A DNA stretch of 13,246 nucleotides from the NCBI GenBank assembly GCA_024276595.1, contig JAJRWW010000449.1:1-13246 (forward strand), read 5' to 3'. Positions 7,901-13,246 of the stretch are shown here, one piece after another. The notes under the pieces were generated by a model. That model was not told the origin of the DNA and did no database searches. It saw only the letters and a program-made list of their open reading frames with translations. The DNA comes from Myxococcota bacterium (lineage in GTDB: Bacteria > Myxococcota_A > Polyangia > HGW-17 > JAJRWW01). The position numbers and the translations under genes are program-made. How positions within the stretch are numbered: position 1 is the stretch's first letter; each line of letters starts with the position of its first letter.

Positions 7901-7989
7901 CCACGTTCGTGCGGTCACACAAGGTGCTGGTCATCCTGCGGGAGCCCGGAGGCAACGCCCTCACCGCCTTGCAACGTCCGAAAAAGTAG
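4921..7989 (+). CDS. S41-family C-terminal processing protease with four extra C-terminal domains
   Basis: This 1022-residue membrane-anchored, periplasm-facing serine protease belongs to the CtpA/Prc family. One transmembrane helix lies at about 22-41. An N-terminal helical region ends in LDPHS (179-183), a family hallmark before the PDZ domain. The PDZ domain (about 203-290) contains the PAAKAGLKAGDRI motif. The S41 core (about 300-450) has NSGSASASE with S398 as nucleophile and TFGKG with K423; their 25-residue separation matches the family's Ser/Lys dyad. Usual Ctp enzymes are 400-550 residues long. Here a helical linker is followed by two CARDB-like beta domains (593-697 and 704-817), an SH3-like domain (about 828-890) and a final Ig-like domain (about 908-1013). 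These probably bind substrate or cell wall; that is inference. The gene appears leaderless and is followed after 41 bp by the kinase gene, probably in one operon. Confidence 0.9.
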   Translation: MLTHGDRAAKLPSTRRQAERNAKIVILSLCLALAAAVTAYRGLVLKQRTTLAESSRYALGGGGPYRLAELRIFRDVLKRVKSSYVDPSRVRPHQMLIAALGALQREVAEVIVHVADDGQYAVVKVDIFRRRFDLARVRNLHALYVRLKEIVGFVERHIHRQSDIQQVEYACINGALETLDPHSVLWDPQTYRDMKVGTRGSFGGLGIEITIQDGVLTVVAPIGDTPAAKAGLKAGDRIVRIGSESTVNMTLNDAVNRLRGDPGTSVVIYVERKGEPKTLRFEITRAVIKINTVESRVMPGPVGYLRIKHFSRSTATELEHHLAALKKKKVLGVVLDLYNNPGGLLDQAIKTADMFLEKGTIVTTVSNAGSQRVPKVATSFSYLPNTPMVLLVNSGSASASEIVAGALKNQDRAVLIGETTFGKGSVQVLYDNYDGSALKLTIAQYLTPGDISIQTSGITPDVHAIPVRVEADRIVYFASRTRRKEQDLAAHLDPVRRRHAERPLSELRYLETPRTAKARKGPPVSSGGADPAIVRLARDLVLQGYGHSRKRTLSLAREFLMARRQAEERRIAAALLRRGIDWSAQPASDVPMLEAEVKTDRPSQVYRAGDKVKITVTVSNLGLGPAYRVRAISEAASSALRDLEFFFGKIDPGESRSYTASVTIPKDVRSCIWNVRLRFVEEYGHQPPDHRLRLRVRGRRRAVFAAQYQIIDDVLGNGDGLAQWGESLRLHLRVRNIGAGRSADTVAVLKNLAGPKVFLHRNRGRVSLGPLEPGQEASGEFTFDLRRTGLAKAVKLELTIFDNDLQEGVRKRILLPVTRSGRTPEELDGWVIIRTGRAAITAGADPGSALLGHARRGAAFKLLGRAGGRYRILCPSKLPGFVSVAEAERVAVPPGKAPPGRVERHFQLTPPILRINRYPLSTAAAQIIVSGTAQDDQRVLDLYVEVQNPGSRRLRRKVYYQSNRDNPDPRTLAFSARVDLLQGLNYVTVVARETTFVRSHKVLVILREPGGNALTALQRPKK

Positions 7990-8030
7990 AGCCTGGGGGC
8001 GCCCGGCAAAGCTCGAGGGAGACGCACCAG

Positions 8031-9101
8031 ATGAGCCAGCACCACCACAGGAGCGACGGCGTCTCGGCAGCCACCTCGGTGCTCGGCCACTGGTCCGGGC
8101 TGGCCAGCGGCCACTTGGAGCCGCTCGAGGGCGGGCTCATCAACCTCACCTTCCGGGTGACCGCGCCCGGCGGCAGCCGATACGTGCTCCAGCGGCTCAA
8201 CCCCATCTTCGACGGCTCCCTCCACCTGGACATGGAGGCCGTCACTGCCCACCTGGCCAGGCGCGGCGTGACCACCCCGCGGCTGGTTCCCACCTCCACC
8301 GGAGATCTCTGGGTGGAGGCCAAGGGGATGGTCTGGCGCCTCCAGACCCTGCTCCCCGGTCGCACGGTACACCGGGTAACCTCGTCCGCCGTGGCTCGCT
8401 CTGCCGGTGTTCTCCTGGGGCGCTTCCACGCGGCCCTGTCCGACCTGGACCACGATTTCCACTTCGTCCGCAACCCCCACGGCTTGCAAATGCACGCCCG
8501 GCGCCTCGAGGACGCCCTGGCCGAGTGGCCACACCACCGGCTATACGAGCAGATCGCCCCCTTGGCCGAGGAGCTCCTCTCCATGGCCGAGGGCCAGCCA
8601 AACCTCTCCTCGCTCCCCAGGCGAATCACCCACGGGGATCCGAAGATCTCCAACATCCTCTTTTTGCCCCCACCCGACCTCGCCCACGCCCTGGTGGACC
8701 TGGACACCCTGGGCAGGCTGGACCTGCCCACCGAGCTGGGAGACGCGCTGCGCTCCTGGTGCAACCCCGCCGGGGAGGACTCGGACCATGCGCGCCTGGA
8801 CCTGGAGACCTTCGAGGCGGCGCTGGATGGCTACGGGGCGGCCGCCGGGAGCCTGCCCACCGCCGAGGAGGCAGAGCTCTTCGTGGCGGGCCTGCTGGTG
8901 GTGTGCGTGGAGCTGGCCTGTCGCTTCGCGGCAGACGGGCTGCAGGAGCGATACTTCGGCTGGGACCCGAGTCGCCACCCCACCAGGGGCCACCACAACC
9001 TCCACCGCGCCCGCCAGCAGCTCGAGCTGGCCCGCTCCGTCGTAAAGCAGCGCGCCAGGGCCGAGAAGATCCGCCAGCGCATTCTGGGCGCCCCTGGGTG
9101 A
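8031..9101 (+). CDS. APH/choline-kinase-fold phosphotransferase, NahK-like
   Basis: This 356-residue soluble kinase-fold protein starts at ATG 8031, with a GAGGGAG ribosome binding site about ten bases upstream; a longer upstream frame would overlap the protease. The N-lobe contains YVLQRLN, whose Gln-Arg replaces the usual Lys context. The catalytic loop is ITHGDPKISNIL (H201, D203, N208), followed by LVDLDT (D223 and D225), which supplies the metal-binding Asp. The downstream ELGDALRSWCNP closely recalls N-acetylhexosamine 1-kinase (NahK), which phosphorylates the anomeric hydroxyl of GlcNAc or GalNAc. By family, the substrate is probably a sugar or aminoglycoside-like compound, but it cannot be fixed from sequence. 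Linkage with an envelope protease suggests a role in recycling or building a cell-surface glycan. That link is inference. Confidence 0.8.
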   Translation: MSQHHHRSDGVSAATSVLGHWSGLASGHLEPLEGGLINLTFRVTAPGGSRYVLQRLNPIFDGSLHLDMEAVTAHLARRGVTTPRLVPTSTGDLWVEAKGMVWRLQTLLPGRTVHRVTSSAVARSAGVLLGRFHAALSDLDHDFHFVRNPHGLQMHARRLEDALAEWPHHRLYEQIAPLAEELLSMAEGQPNLSSLPRRITHGDPKISNILFLPPPDLAHALVDLDTLGRLDLPTELGDALRSWCNPAGEDSDHARLDLETFEAALDGYGAAAGSLPTAEEAELFVAGLLVVCVELACRFAADGLQERYFGWDPSRHPTRGHHNLHRARQQLELARSVVKQRARAEKIRQRILGAPG

Positions 9102-9130
9102 GCTGGCACCCCCGGGCTCAGGTGAGCGGG

Positions 9131-9159
9131 GAGCCCCCTGGCCGCCCCGAGGGGGGCTC
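9131..9159. terminator. GC-rich hairpin between convergent genes
   Basis: GAGCCCCC (9131-9138) pairs with GGGGGCTC (9152-9159) over a 13-base loop. It lies 30 bp beyond the kinase stop, and its right arm includes two bases of the minus-strand hydrolase gene's stop codon. There is no T-tract on either side, so it is not a classical intrinsic terminator. It may still act in both directions as a stem that pauses transcription or protects transcript ends. Confidence 0.45.
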
Positions 9160-10915
9160 ATGGCAGAGCGCTGGTGATCCAGGAGACAAGGGGCCTGGTG
9201 GCGGCCCTGGCCAGGGGTGAGGGGATCCTCCACATCTCGGTGACCTCGAGGTAGCGGGGGCTGTGCTGCAAGAGGTGCCCCACGCCCTTGGGACGTACGA
9301 CGGTGATCTTCTTGTTTCTGGGCATTCCCGCGCGAAGGGCGTTTACGTCGTCGTCGCTCACGGTCACATCCGCTCCCCCCGCCAGGATAAGGGTGCGTCG
9401 CCGAACCTTGCGAAAGGCCTTCAAGGGGTTCAGCCGGATCAGGTCCGCCATGAGGGGTCCAGGGCGCCCAAAGAAACGAGCGCCCCCCTTGACGGCCTTT
9501 GCGATGAGGGAGCGGAAGTACTTGATGCGGCGCTTGACCTCCTTCACCGGCATGCCCACCGTCTCCCAGCGGCGCCGCCACTGGTCCAGCAGGTAGTCGG
9601 TGTATGGGACCCCCGGCGTGGACACCAGGATCAGCCCCCGGAGGGCCCAGCCCCGCCGGGAGGCGAAGTGGGCGGCCAGGAGCCCACCCTCTGCGTGGCC
9701 CAGCATGAAGATGCGGCCGCGGGCGATGTAGGGGCTCGCCCGCACGGCCTTCACGAGCGCCCGCAGGTCGGCGTAATAGGTGGCGAGACCGAGCTTTCCC
9801 CCCGAGCCGCTCGGAGCCACCCCCCTGGGAGCAAAGCGAAGCACTGCGTGACCGGCCTGGTTCAGGAAGGCGGCCAGCTCCGCGTAGATCTTCTTCATAC
9901 CCATGGATCCGTCCCAGTCCCTGGTGTTGGCCGCTGGGACGATGATGATCGCCGCGAGCTTTCTGCTCTTTCGAGCCCCGGCGGGGAGCGAGAGAAGGCC
10001 GCGGATCACCTGGCCACCAGCCGACCTGGCGGCGATCTTCACCACGGGCAGGCTCCCGGGCCACTTGAAGGGCTTGACCCGTCGGGCCCGCTTGAATGAC
10101 GCGGGAGGAGGAACCAGCCCCGGTGGCTTGCCGCCGGCAGCAAAGCTCGGCACCCTCCCGACTCCCCTGGCGGACTTGAGCCTGGCCCACGGGACGTCGT
10201 AGCGCACCTCCAGCGACCCACGAGATCCCAGATCCAGCCGCAGGCGCGCCGAGCTGCCCCTCCGTCCGAGGCCCAGCTTCAGGGGCGTCACCCTCCCCGT
10301 TGCGAGATCCAGCGCCGCGTAGGTGGCGCGCGTCGCACCAGCGCTGGCGTGGCGCCGCGCCAGGAGGTAGGCCGCCAGCAGCGGGTAGCGCGCCAGGACC
10401 ATGGGCGACTTGAGCCGGTAACGGTTGGACCACCGGAAGCCGAACCTGGTGGTGTCCACCCGGACCTCCTTCGGACCGATCTTCACGTCATACTGGGTGT
10501 ACAGCCGCAAGGTGGTCCCCACGGTCTGCTCCATCTCCAGCGCCCAGACGCTCCTGGGAACGTAGCTCTCGTCGGTCTGCACCTTCACGTGGCGGGTCAC
10601 CCGAAACCAGGGGTCAGATGATGCGTACCGCAGCTCGAAAAGAGCCCCCCGGTCGTTGCGCTCAAAGCCCAGATAGGCCCGGCCGACCTTCTTGCCTCCC
10701 GCAAAGACCGTAAAGAACTCCCGGTAGGTGGCCGGCGGCTCGGCCGGGAGCAAGACCGTCGCCCTCCGGCGCGGCGCCGGGCGGGCCTTCGGCCGGGCGT
10801 GGACCACCGCCCTGCCCCTGGGCTCCACCGGTGCGGGCCTCGCCGGACAGCCAACTGCTCCGGCGAGGAGAAGGGCTCCAGAAACCAGCCAAACCTTGTC
10901 GGACCGTGCGTACAT
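9158..10915 (-). CDS. Lipoprotein with alpha/beta-hydrolase domain lacking the nucleophile Ser
   Basis: This 585-residue protein starts at ATG 10915, which has GAGGAGG six bases upstream; a 29-residue longer frame lacks such a site. The signal peptide ends in LLLAGAVGC with C23 as the likely lipidated residue. Residues about 55-230 form a beta-rich domain (FFTVFAGGKKVGRAYLGFE onward) resembling DUF3108-type periplasmic domains; this is tentative. Residues about 320-575 form an alpha/beta-hydrolase domain. The nucleophile elbow reads LGHAEGG with Ala at 408, where active enzymes have Ser. The acid (GGADV, D516) and the His (GVGHLLQ, H547) are kept. A single base change, TCA to GCA, would explain the Ala. 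The protein is therefore predicted to bind a ligand or act as a scaffold without classical esterase activity. It is convergent with the kinase gene and divergent from the propeller gene. Confidence 0.8.
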   Translation of the reverse strand: MYARSDKVWLVSGALLLAGAVGCPARPAPVEPRGRAVVHARPKARPAPRRRATVLLPAEPPATYREFFTVFAGGKKVGRAYLGFERNDRGALFELRYASSDPWFRVTRHVKVQTDESYVPRSVWALEMEQTVGTTLRLYTQYDVKIGPKEVRVDTTRFGFRWSNRYRLKSPMVLARYPLLAAYLLARRHASAGATRATYAALDLATGRVTPLKLGLGRRGSSARLRLDLGSRGSLEVRYDVPWARLKSARGVGRVPSFAAGGKPPGLVPPPASFKRARRVKPFKWPGSLPVVKIAARSAGGQVIRGLLSLPAGARKSRKLAAIIIVPAANTRDWDGSMGMKKIYAELAAFLNQAGHAVLRFAPRGVAPSGSGGKLGLATYYADLRALVKAVRASPYIARGRIFMLGHAEGGLLAAHFASRRGWALRGLILVSTPGVPYTDYLLDQWRRRWETVGMPVKEVKRRIKYFRSLIAKAVKGGARFFGRPGPLMADLIRLNPLKAFRKVRRRTLILAGGADVTVSDDDVNALRAGMPRNKKITVVRPKGVGHLLQHSPRYLEVTEMWRIPSPLARAATRPLVSWITSALP

Positions 10916-11037
10916 ACGAAGCCTCCTCACATGAGCTACGTTACAAAAGATACATAGAAGAAAAAACCCCCTTTTCACGTCCATCATGTGGATGGCCAGC
11001 AAGCCCCCATGGTGCTATCAGGAGGGTGGAGATCGCC

Positions 11038-11079
11038 ATGGAGCACCATTGCTCGAAAACGGCCAAAAGGATCCCATGA
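11038..11079 (+). CDS. 13-residue ORF coupled to the propeller gene
   Basis: The ATG at 11038 follows GGAG (11028-11031) at a six-base spacing, with a second GGAGG at 11021. It encodes MEHHCSKTAKRIP, and its TGA (11077-11079) overlaps the ATG of the next gene (11076) as ATGA. This arrangement suggests that ribosomes translating the short ORF re-initiate at the main gene. The peptide is not recognisable and has no run of one amino acid as in classical attenuator leaders. The strong Shine-Dalgarno could simply be an upstream feature unused in vivo. Confidence 0.35.
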   Translation: MEHHCSKTAKRIP

Positions 11080-12275
11080 GACACAGCCAAGCGCCCAACG
11101 CCCCTGCCAGTACCAGGTCCCTGACCTCCACCGCCCTCGCGTGGCTCGCCCTCCTCGCCCTGGTGGGCATCGGGGGCCCCGGTGCCTCCACCGCCCTGGC
11201 GCGAAAGCCCCGCCCCAGGAAGGTGGGCTACACGGTCACCCTGGGAGGCAACACCTTCCGAATCTGGGGCGCCCTCCACACGGGGATCATGCCCAAGGGA
11301 GTCTCGGTGAGCCCCGACGGCAAGCGCATCTTCGTGACCAACTTCGGGCGAAAGAACCGCCGCAACCTGGACGTGTACGACGCGGTGACCTTCAAGCACC
11401 TGCGCCAGGTGAGCTTCCCCGGCAACACCATAGAGTCGGTGGTCTCCAGCGACTCCCGAACCCTTTACGTCTCCAACTACTACGGGTACAAGGTCCAGGC
11501 CATGGACACCCGCACATGGAAGATCCGCTGGAGCACGAGGACCGGCCATTTCCCAAAGATGATGGCCCTCTCTCCAAAGGAAAAATGGCTCTACGTCACG
11601 AGCTGGGAGTCGGCCACGGTCTCGAAGCTGGACGCGGCCACGGGCAAGCTAGCCCTCACGGCCAAGGTGGGCCGTCACCCCAGGGGGATCTCCGTGAGCC
11701 CTGACGGGAAGCTCCTGTACGTGGCCATCTGTGGGGGCAGCCACGTGTACGTGCTGGACGCCGCCCGCCTGAAGATCCTCTACAAGATCCGCACCGGCAA
11801 GCTGCCCCGTCACACAGCCCTGACCAAGGACGGCAAGCGCCTCTACGTCTCCATCATCGGAGGCTCCATGCTCCAGGTCATCGACACCGCCAGGCGAAAG
11901 GTGATCAAGACCGTCTGGATAGGCAAGGGCCCTCGGACCGTGGCCCTCTCCACCGATGAGCGCTTTATCTACGTGACGGCCTTTGCCGGTCACGCCCTCA
12001 CCATCGTGGACAGCAAGACCTTCAAAAAAAAGATCCTCCCGCTGGACGTGGTAAAGGCCTCCGGGGTGGCGGTCAACCCCAAGACAGGGGTCATCTACGT
12101 CACCGGCTGGTGCACCAAGGACCTGTGGGCCATCGAGCGGCTCCGACCCGGCGCCCACCCCGGACCCCTGGGAAAGGGGATCAGGCGGGGGCCCCTCATC
12201 AGGGACCCCAAGATCGCCTACCGGCTGGACTGCCCCCTGCCCAGAGACATGTACCGCCACCGGCGCCACCGCTGA
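11076..12275 (+). CDS. Secreted YVTN/YncE-like beta-propeller protein
   Basis: This 399-residue exported protein starts at ATG 11076, with AGGA five bases before it. A signal peptide covers about 1-42 with cleavage after ALA before RKP. The mature protein is built of repeats ending in D-G-K-[x]-[LI]-[YF]-V-[TS]-N-like motifs: SPDGKRIFVTN, SRTLYVSNYY, KEKWLYVTS, SPDGKLLYVAI, KDGKRLYVSI, DERFIYVTA and TGVIYVTG. That gives seven recognisable blades, as in the YncE or YVTN beta-propeller families. These are periplasmic or extracellular ligand- and protein-binding scaffolds, usually without enzymatic activity. The C-terminus is basic and Pro/Arg-rich. It is divergent from the hydrolase-domain lipoprotein, so the two may share a regulatory region (10916-11037). 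The ligand is unknown. Confidence 0.85.
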   Translation: MRHSQAPNAPASTRSLTSTALAWLALLALVGIGGPGASTALARKPRPRKVGYTVTLGGNTFRIWGALHTGIMPKGVSVSPDGKRIFVTNFGRKNRRNLDVYDAVTFKHLRQVSFPGNTIESVVSSDSRTLYVSNYYGYKVQAMDTRTWKIRWSTRTGHFPKMMALSPKEKWLYVTSWESATVSKLDAATGKLALTAKVGRHPRGISVSPDGKLLYVAICGGSHVYVLDAARLKILYKIRTGKLPRHTALTKDGKRLYVSIIGGSMLQVIDTARRKVIKTVWIGKGPRTVALSTDERFIYVTAFAGHALTIVDSKTFKKKILPLDVVKASGVAVNPKTGVIYVTGWCTKDLWAIERLRPGAHPGPLGKGIRRGPLIRDPKIAYRLDCPLPRDMYRHRRHR

Positions 12276-12317
12276 AAAGCACCCCCACACCGTGCGACCG
12301 CCCCGGCTCGTGCGGGC

Positions 12318-12758
12318 TCAGAGGGAGCCCAGATCCAGCCCATCCGCCGCCCTGCGCACACACTCCACGAAGGCCTGGCACCCGGTCCTGGCAAAGCAGG
12401 CCTCCAGCCCCCGTCGGAGCCGCTTCACGCGCTCGTGGGTGGAGGACCAGAGGCGCTTGCAGCGTGCAGCGACCTGGCCCTCGGAGATGGCGCTGTAGGC
12501 CATGGTCGCCGCCAGGGTGCGGGCGGCGCTGACGCTGAGGGGCGGCTCCCCCTTGCCCTCCATGTGGCGAGCCACGAGGTCCGCTGCCAGGTCGGCCAGG
12601 CCGTCGGCGCACCGCTGTGCCCGCCGCTGCAAGGAGTCGCAGGTCATGGGCCCCGACGGTGGCGCTGGCGGCCCGTCCTCTGCCGCGACCAAAACCAGAC
12701 CCACCACGGCTCCGAGGGCCGCCCAGAAGGCCACCAGTGCCAGCAGCCACCGCCTCAC
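12318..12758 (-). CDS. Membrane-anchored six-cysteine protein, unknown function
   Basis: This 146-residue protein starts with GTG at 12758, overlapping the TGA of the upstream 3D-domain gene as GTGA, so the two are probably translationally coupled. Residues 3-25 form a hydrophobic signal anchor. The exported part has cysteines at 40, 50, 100, 121, 127 and 133. An even number with the spacing CFARTGCQAFVEC suggests three disulfides. Similar small Cys-rich exported proteins occur in myxobacterial genomes, but I do not recognise a named family. Pairing with a peptidoglycan-related 3D-domain gene suggests a cell-envelope role. That role is inferred from context only. Confidence 0.65.
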   Translation of the reverse strand: MRRWLLALVAFWAALGAVVGLVLVAAEDGPPAPPSGPMTCDSLQRRAQRCADGLADLAADLVARHMEGKGEPPLSVSAARTLAATMAYSAISEGQVAARCKRLWSSTHERVKRLRRGLEACFARTGCQAFVECVRRAADGLDLGSL

Positions 12759-13246
12759 CTGGACCCCCCAGGACCCCCACCCGGGAGGTGGCTGCAGCGG
12801 GGATGGTGCAGGACGACCGAGAACCAGGAGCGCGTCGGGAAGATGCGCTCCCAGGCTCGCCAGCGGCCTCGGCTGCCCACGAAGATGTCCACGTGCTTGC
12901 CTCGAATGGCGCCGCCAATGTCGTCCGCCCGAACGCAGCCGTCATGGGGCTCGCTCCGTCCCGGGGGGACCACGCCGTCCAGCTCCGGAAGGTACAGGAC
13001 CGATCCCAGGGGGACCAGCCGCCGATCCACCGCCACGGAGATGTCGGGCTCCAGGGGGCGCCCCCCAACCCCCATGCCCCAGGGGTAGCGCTCGGCGTCC
13101 AGCACCCGGTAGCAGATCTTGTAGCTCCTCCTGCGGCCGCAGGGGAGAGCCGCCAGGCACCTGTTGGTGCAAGATGAGTCGTAGTTCACCACGCGGCCAT
13201 CCAGCAGCAGGCCGCTGCCTTCGATACAGAGGTCGTCGTGGAAAGC
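12755..13246 (-). CDS. 3D-domain (MltA-like double-psi barrel) protein, 5' end outside window
   Basis: The frame is open to the right edge, so only the last 163 residues are visible. The visible part contains an acidic DDLCIEGSG segment, several cysteines (for example SSCTNRC and KICYRV), then the 3D domain. Its order is YPWGMGVGGRPL, then ISVAVDRRLVPLGSVLYLPE, then HDGC (Asp codon 12943-12941), ADDIGGAIRG (12925-12920) and VDIFVG (12889-12887). The spaced Asp residues are the signature of this family, found in MltA lytic transglycosylases and Rpf/YuiC-like proteins that act on peptidoglycan. Extra cysteines suggest an exported, disulfide-bonded form. The stop overlaps the GTG start of the six-Cys gene. 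Whether a peptidoglycan-binding N-terminus exists cannot be seen. Confidence 0.8.
   Translation of the reverse strand, partial: AFHDDLCIEGSGLLLDGRVVNYDSSCTNRCLAALPCGRRRSYKICYRVLDAERYPWGMGVGGRPLEPDISVAVDRRLVPLGSVLYLPELDGVVPPGRSEPHDGCVRADDIGGAIRGKHVDIFVGSRGRWRAWERIFPTRSWFSVVLHHPRCSHLPGGGPGGSR

Noticed and set aside
6930..8030. Upstream extension of the kinase frame inside the protease gene
   Set aside because: The extension overlaps conserved protease domains in another frame and is low-complexity Arg/Gly/Pro. The ATG at 8031 has a ribosome binding site and begins family-like sequence.
8541..10433. 630-codon minus-strand ORF spanning the kinase and hydrolase genes
   Set aside because: It runs antisense to the kinase and in another frame of the hydrolase gene. 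It is Pro/Gly/Arg-rich with no motifs, and both overlapped genes have strong family features.
10916..11002. Longer start for the hydrolase lipoprotein
   Set aside because: The extra residues precede a strong GAGGAGG site placed for ATG 10915 and would put a second hydrophobic stretch before the signal peptide.
1..13246. CRISPR array, tRNA or rRNA genes
   Set aside because: I saw no regularly spaced repeats, cloverleaf-like segments or conserved rRNA blocks on either strand. A dedicated search was not possible.

Overview
The window is GC-rich bacterial chromosome. It most likely comes from a member of the Myxococcota or another lineage of the former Deltaproteobacteria. The main reasons are a MYXO-CTERM-like C-terminal anchor on one lipoprotein, cell-surface proteins with PPC and YVTN beta-propeller domains, and a 3D-domain plus Cys-rich envelope pair. 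Nearly every gene encodes an exported or envelope protein. I see no rRNA, tRNA or CRISPR array.

Region 1 (1-3621) is a damaged, mobile-element-associated stretch. After about 380 bases without a convincing gene there is a minus-strand lipoprotein (383-997). A dyad-rich intergenic region follows. Next comes the 3' remnant of a secreted protein with PPC domains (1189-1594). This remnant is cut exactly where a degenerate transposase reading frame begins (1595). The transposase region reads as two consecutive DDE integrase-core modules. The first is broken by a frameshift, lacks a start and has lost its catalytic Glu. The second keeps a D,D(35)E triad.

Region 2 (3622-9101) runs on the plus strand. 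It holds a lipoprotein with a second, C-terminal membrane anchor (3673-4830), a 1022-residue S41/Ctp-type protease with four extra C-terminal domains (4921-7989), and a NahK-like sugar/aminoglycoside kinase-fold protein 41 bp downstream (8031-9101). The protease gene has a good -10 hexamer 9 bp before its ATG and no ribosome binding site, so its mRNA is probably leaderless.

Region 3 (9102-13246) starts with a GC-rich hairpin between two convergent genes. A minus-strand lipoprotein (9158-10915) combines an N-terminal beta-rich domain with an alpha/beta-hydrolase domain whose nucleophile Ser is Ala. Divergent from it is a secreted YVTN/YncE-like beta-propeller protein (11076-12275), preceded by a 13-codon ORF that overlaps its start codon. 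A minus-strand pair completes the window: a 3D-domain (MltA-like double-psi barrel) protein running off the right edge (12755-13246), and a translationally coupled six-Cys membrane-anchored protein (12318-12758).

I found no clear new defence or biosynthetic system. The most unusual items are the double-DDE transposase scar, the multi-domain leaderless protease operon, the pseudo-hydrolase lipoprotein and the short ORF in front of the propeller gene.
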